Positions 63,057-64,000 of a stretch of 64,000 bases of DNA are shown here, piece after piece (positions within the stretch are counted from its first letter, which is position 1; every line of letters begins with the position of its first letter). The position numbers and the translations under genes were made by a program. Below the pieces are notes generated by a model that made no database searches, was not told where the DNA came from, and saw only the letters and a list, made by a program, of their open reading frames with translations. This DNA is from Bolinopsis microptera (taxonomy: Eukaryota; Ctenophora; Tentaculata; Lobata; Bolinopsidae): the NCBI RefSeq assembly GCF_026151205.1, contig NC_087083.1:8305460-8369459 (forward strand). Direction: 5' to 3'.

Positions 63057-63560
63057 ATGGTGTTAACATCTAGTAAGACGGTCAAATGTGATAAATGCTC
63101 AGTACGAATTCCCAAATCTCGACAGATTCTAATATGCGACATGTGTAGGCAAGTTAAGCATTACAAGTGTAGCTACCTTAGCAAAAATGACGTTGAAAAC
63201 ATAATAAAAACTCCAGGATATAGAATATAGATGGTCTTGTTTTGAGTGTATATCGGGAGTGCTCCCTATTGGCAATGATGTATCTAGTAATACTTCAGGT
63301 TCCAGGAACTCATCATCTCACACAAAATACAAAGTTAGGTGCCATGCCTGTAGTAGCATGTCGTATAAGGCGAATAATCTCAACGAATGTCCCTGGTGCA
63401 ACAATTTGTGCCATAAAAAGTGTATTAATGGCAGCCTCGGTTGTATTCAATGCTGCGCTAAAATGATCCCCGGCTTTGGATTTTATGCTTACGAACTACT
63501 GAACGTTACTACTGTTAATTTACAGTCCAAAATTTTCAACCCATACGACCGTAACAAACT
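63057..63560 (+). pseudogene. 5' part of a non-LTR element ORF: two PHD-like fingers, frameshifted
   Basis: ATG 63057 opens MVLTSSKTVKCDKCSVRIP, then ILICDMCRQVKHYKCSYL. An indel near 63228 shifts the frame, which resumes as EYRWSCFECISG, completing a C4HC3 finger. A second finger follows: VRCHACSSM, LNECPWCNNLCHKKC, LGCIQC. It then reads FNPYDRNKLI, comparable to YNPFKDL after the finger of the minus-strand CR1-like element at 2.8 kb. No endonuclease follows, because unrelated sequence begins near 63560. PHD fingers in this position suggest chromatin or nucleic-acid binding. Confidence 0.7.
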
Positions 63561-63767
63561 GATACCTTACAAGACTTTTTTGTGGCGGACCAATTTGCGA
63601 CGACCGAAATTTTGGCGGTCCGAAAACATGGCGAAATTGAACAAAAACCGTCACAAATTTCGGACGTCACAGAAAATAAGGGTATTTTTCATCATTTTGT
63701 TTTCTGACACAAAGGAAATTCAAAATTTTCTAAAAATCGGTAAAATCATGTTGAAACAAAATGAAAC

Positions 63768-64000
63768 TTATAAATCGATTTCTTCATCTTCCTCTAAGGG
63801 GTCCGGCTCGACTCTTTCAGTTTCACGCTGTTCTCCAGTGTACTCCCAGGAGTAAGATTCTCGGATAAGCTGCTTCATCTTGTACACGATGTCTCCGAGG
63901 CCTTTGAAAGTAAGTTTCAAATTCAACTTGACTTCCAATCCACCGGAGGGTATAGGGGAACGACGGTGTCTGCTATCCTCAACAACTCCATTAATTTCCC
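63768..64000 (-). CDS. C-terminal part of an unrecognised protein, running off the window
   Basis: The minus strand is open from the right edge (about 77 codons): GVVEDSRHRRSPIPSGG, LEVKLNLKLTFKGLGDIVYK, MKQLIRESYSW, then an acidic end (ETERVEPDPLEEDEEIDL) and TAA at 63768-63770. The acidic C-terminus and codon pattern look genuine. Its position inside the broken non-LTR element suggests a second mobile element. The plus-strand frame across the same bases (Ser-rich) is a shadow of it. Confidence 0.5.
   Translation of the reverse strand, partial: EINGVVEDSRHRRSPIPSGGLEVKLNLKLTFKGLGDIVYKMKQLIRESYSWEYTGEQRETERVEPDPLEEDEEIDL

Overview
This is eukaryotic, almost certainly metazoan, intergenic DNA dominated by mobile elements. 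The grounds are GT-AG introns with polypyrimidine tracts, CR1-like and RTE-type non-LTR retrotransposons, an animal-style Helitron-like protein, a FLYWCH/MULE relic, pogo and mariner-type remnants, and TTAGGG-type telomere-like repeats. AT-richness and the element mix suggest an aquatic invertebrate, but the species cannot be fixed from the sequence. No rRNA, tRNA, CRISPR array or bacterial-style operon was seen.

Layout. 1-3.54 kb: a minus-strand CR1-like non-LTR element (SGNH ORF1, then PHD + endonuclease + RT ORF2) with a duplicated linker and frameshifts, cut by the window edge. 3.9-17.9 kb: a large nested inverted-repeat complex. Its two arms carry different secondary insertions: a FLYWCH-MULE relic in the left arm, and a TA-flanked mariner-type element, a 96-bp MITE and a degenerate RT fragment in the right arm. 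18.8-20.6 kb: a satellite of about 335 bp. 20.8-21.1 kb: an RTE fragment. 24.5-35.2 kb: the centrepiece, a minus-strand Helitron-like gene. It has an uninterrupted reading frame of about 10 kb plus an upstream exon joined in frame by a 174-nt GT-AG intron. The predicted product (about 3,505 aa) starts with a leader ending in a 2A ribosome-skipping motif, followed by an SGNH hydrolase, a Pro/Ala linker, an AlkB-like dioxygenase, three repeat blocks, a duplicated Cys/His module, DUF6570-like and Helitron Rep (HUH) domains, a PIF1 helicase and a possible cysteine-protease-like tail.

36-40 kb holds small direct repeats, a recurrent structured motif and TIR elements or MITEs, some carrying telomere-like repeats. 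40.6-48.5 kb is bounded by perfect 40-bp inverted repeats. It contains two 5'-truncated non-LTR elements (RTE type and an unassigned type) nested in an array of a TGTGACAAAGTnAAC-like motif. 49-58.6 kb is a patchwork of dispersed repeats, a near-identical 471-bp tandem duplication, pogo relics, and a (CCCTGA)n/(CCCTAA)n block framed by GGGGTCAATTGTCG repeats in opposite orientation.

59.4-62.1 kb holds the only likely host gene. It is a small secreted or membrane-anchored Cys-containing protein built from phase-matched exons, with a partial internal duplication that seems to have turned coding sequence for a hydrophobic tail into a new 3' splice site. 63.1-64 kb holds the 5' end of another PHD-bearing non-LTR element and a minus-strand ORF running off the window.
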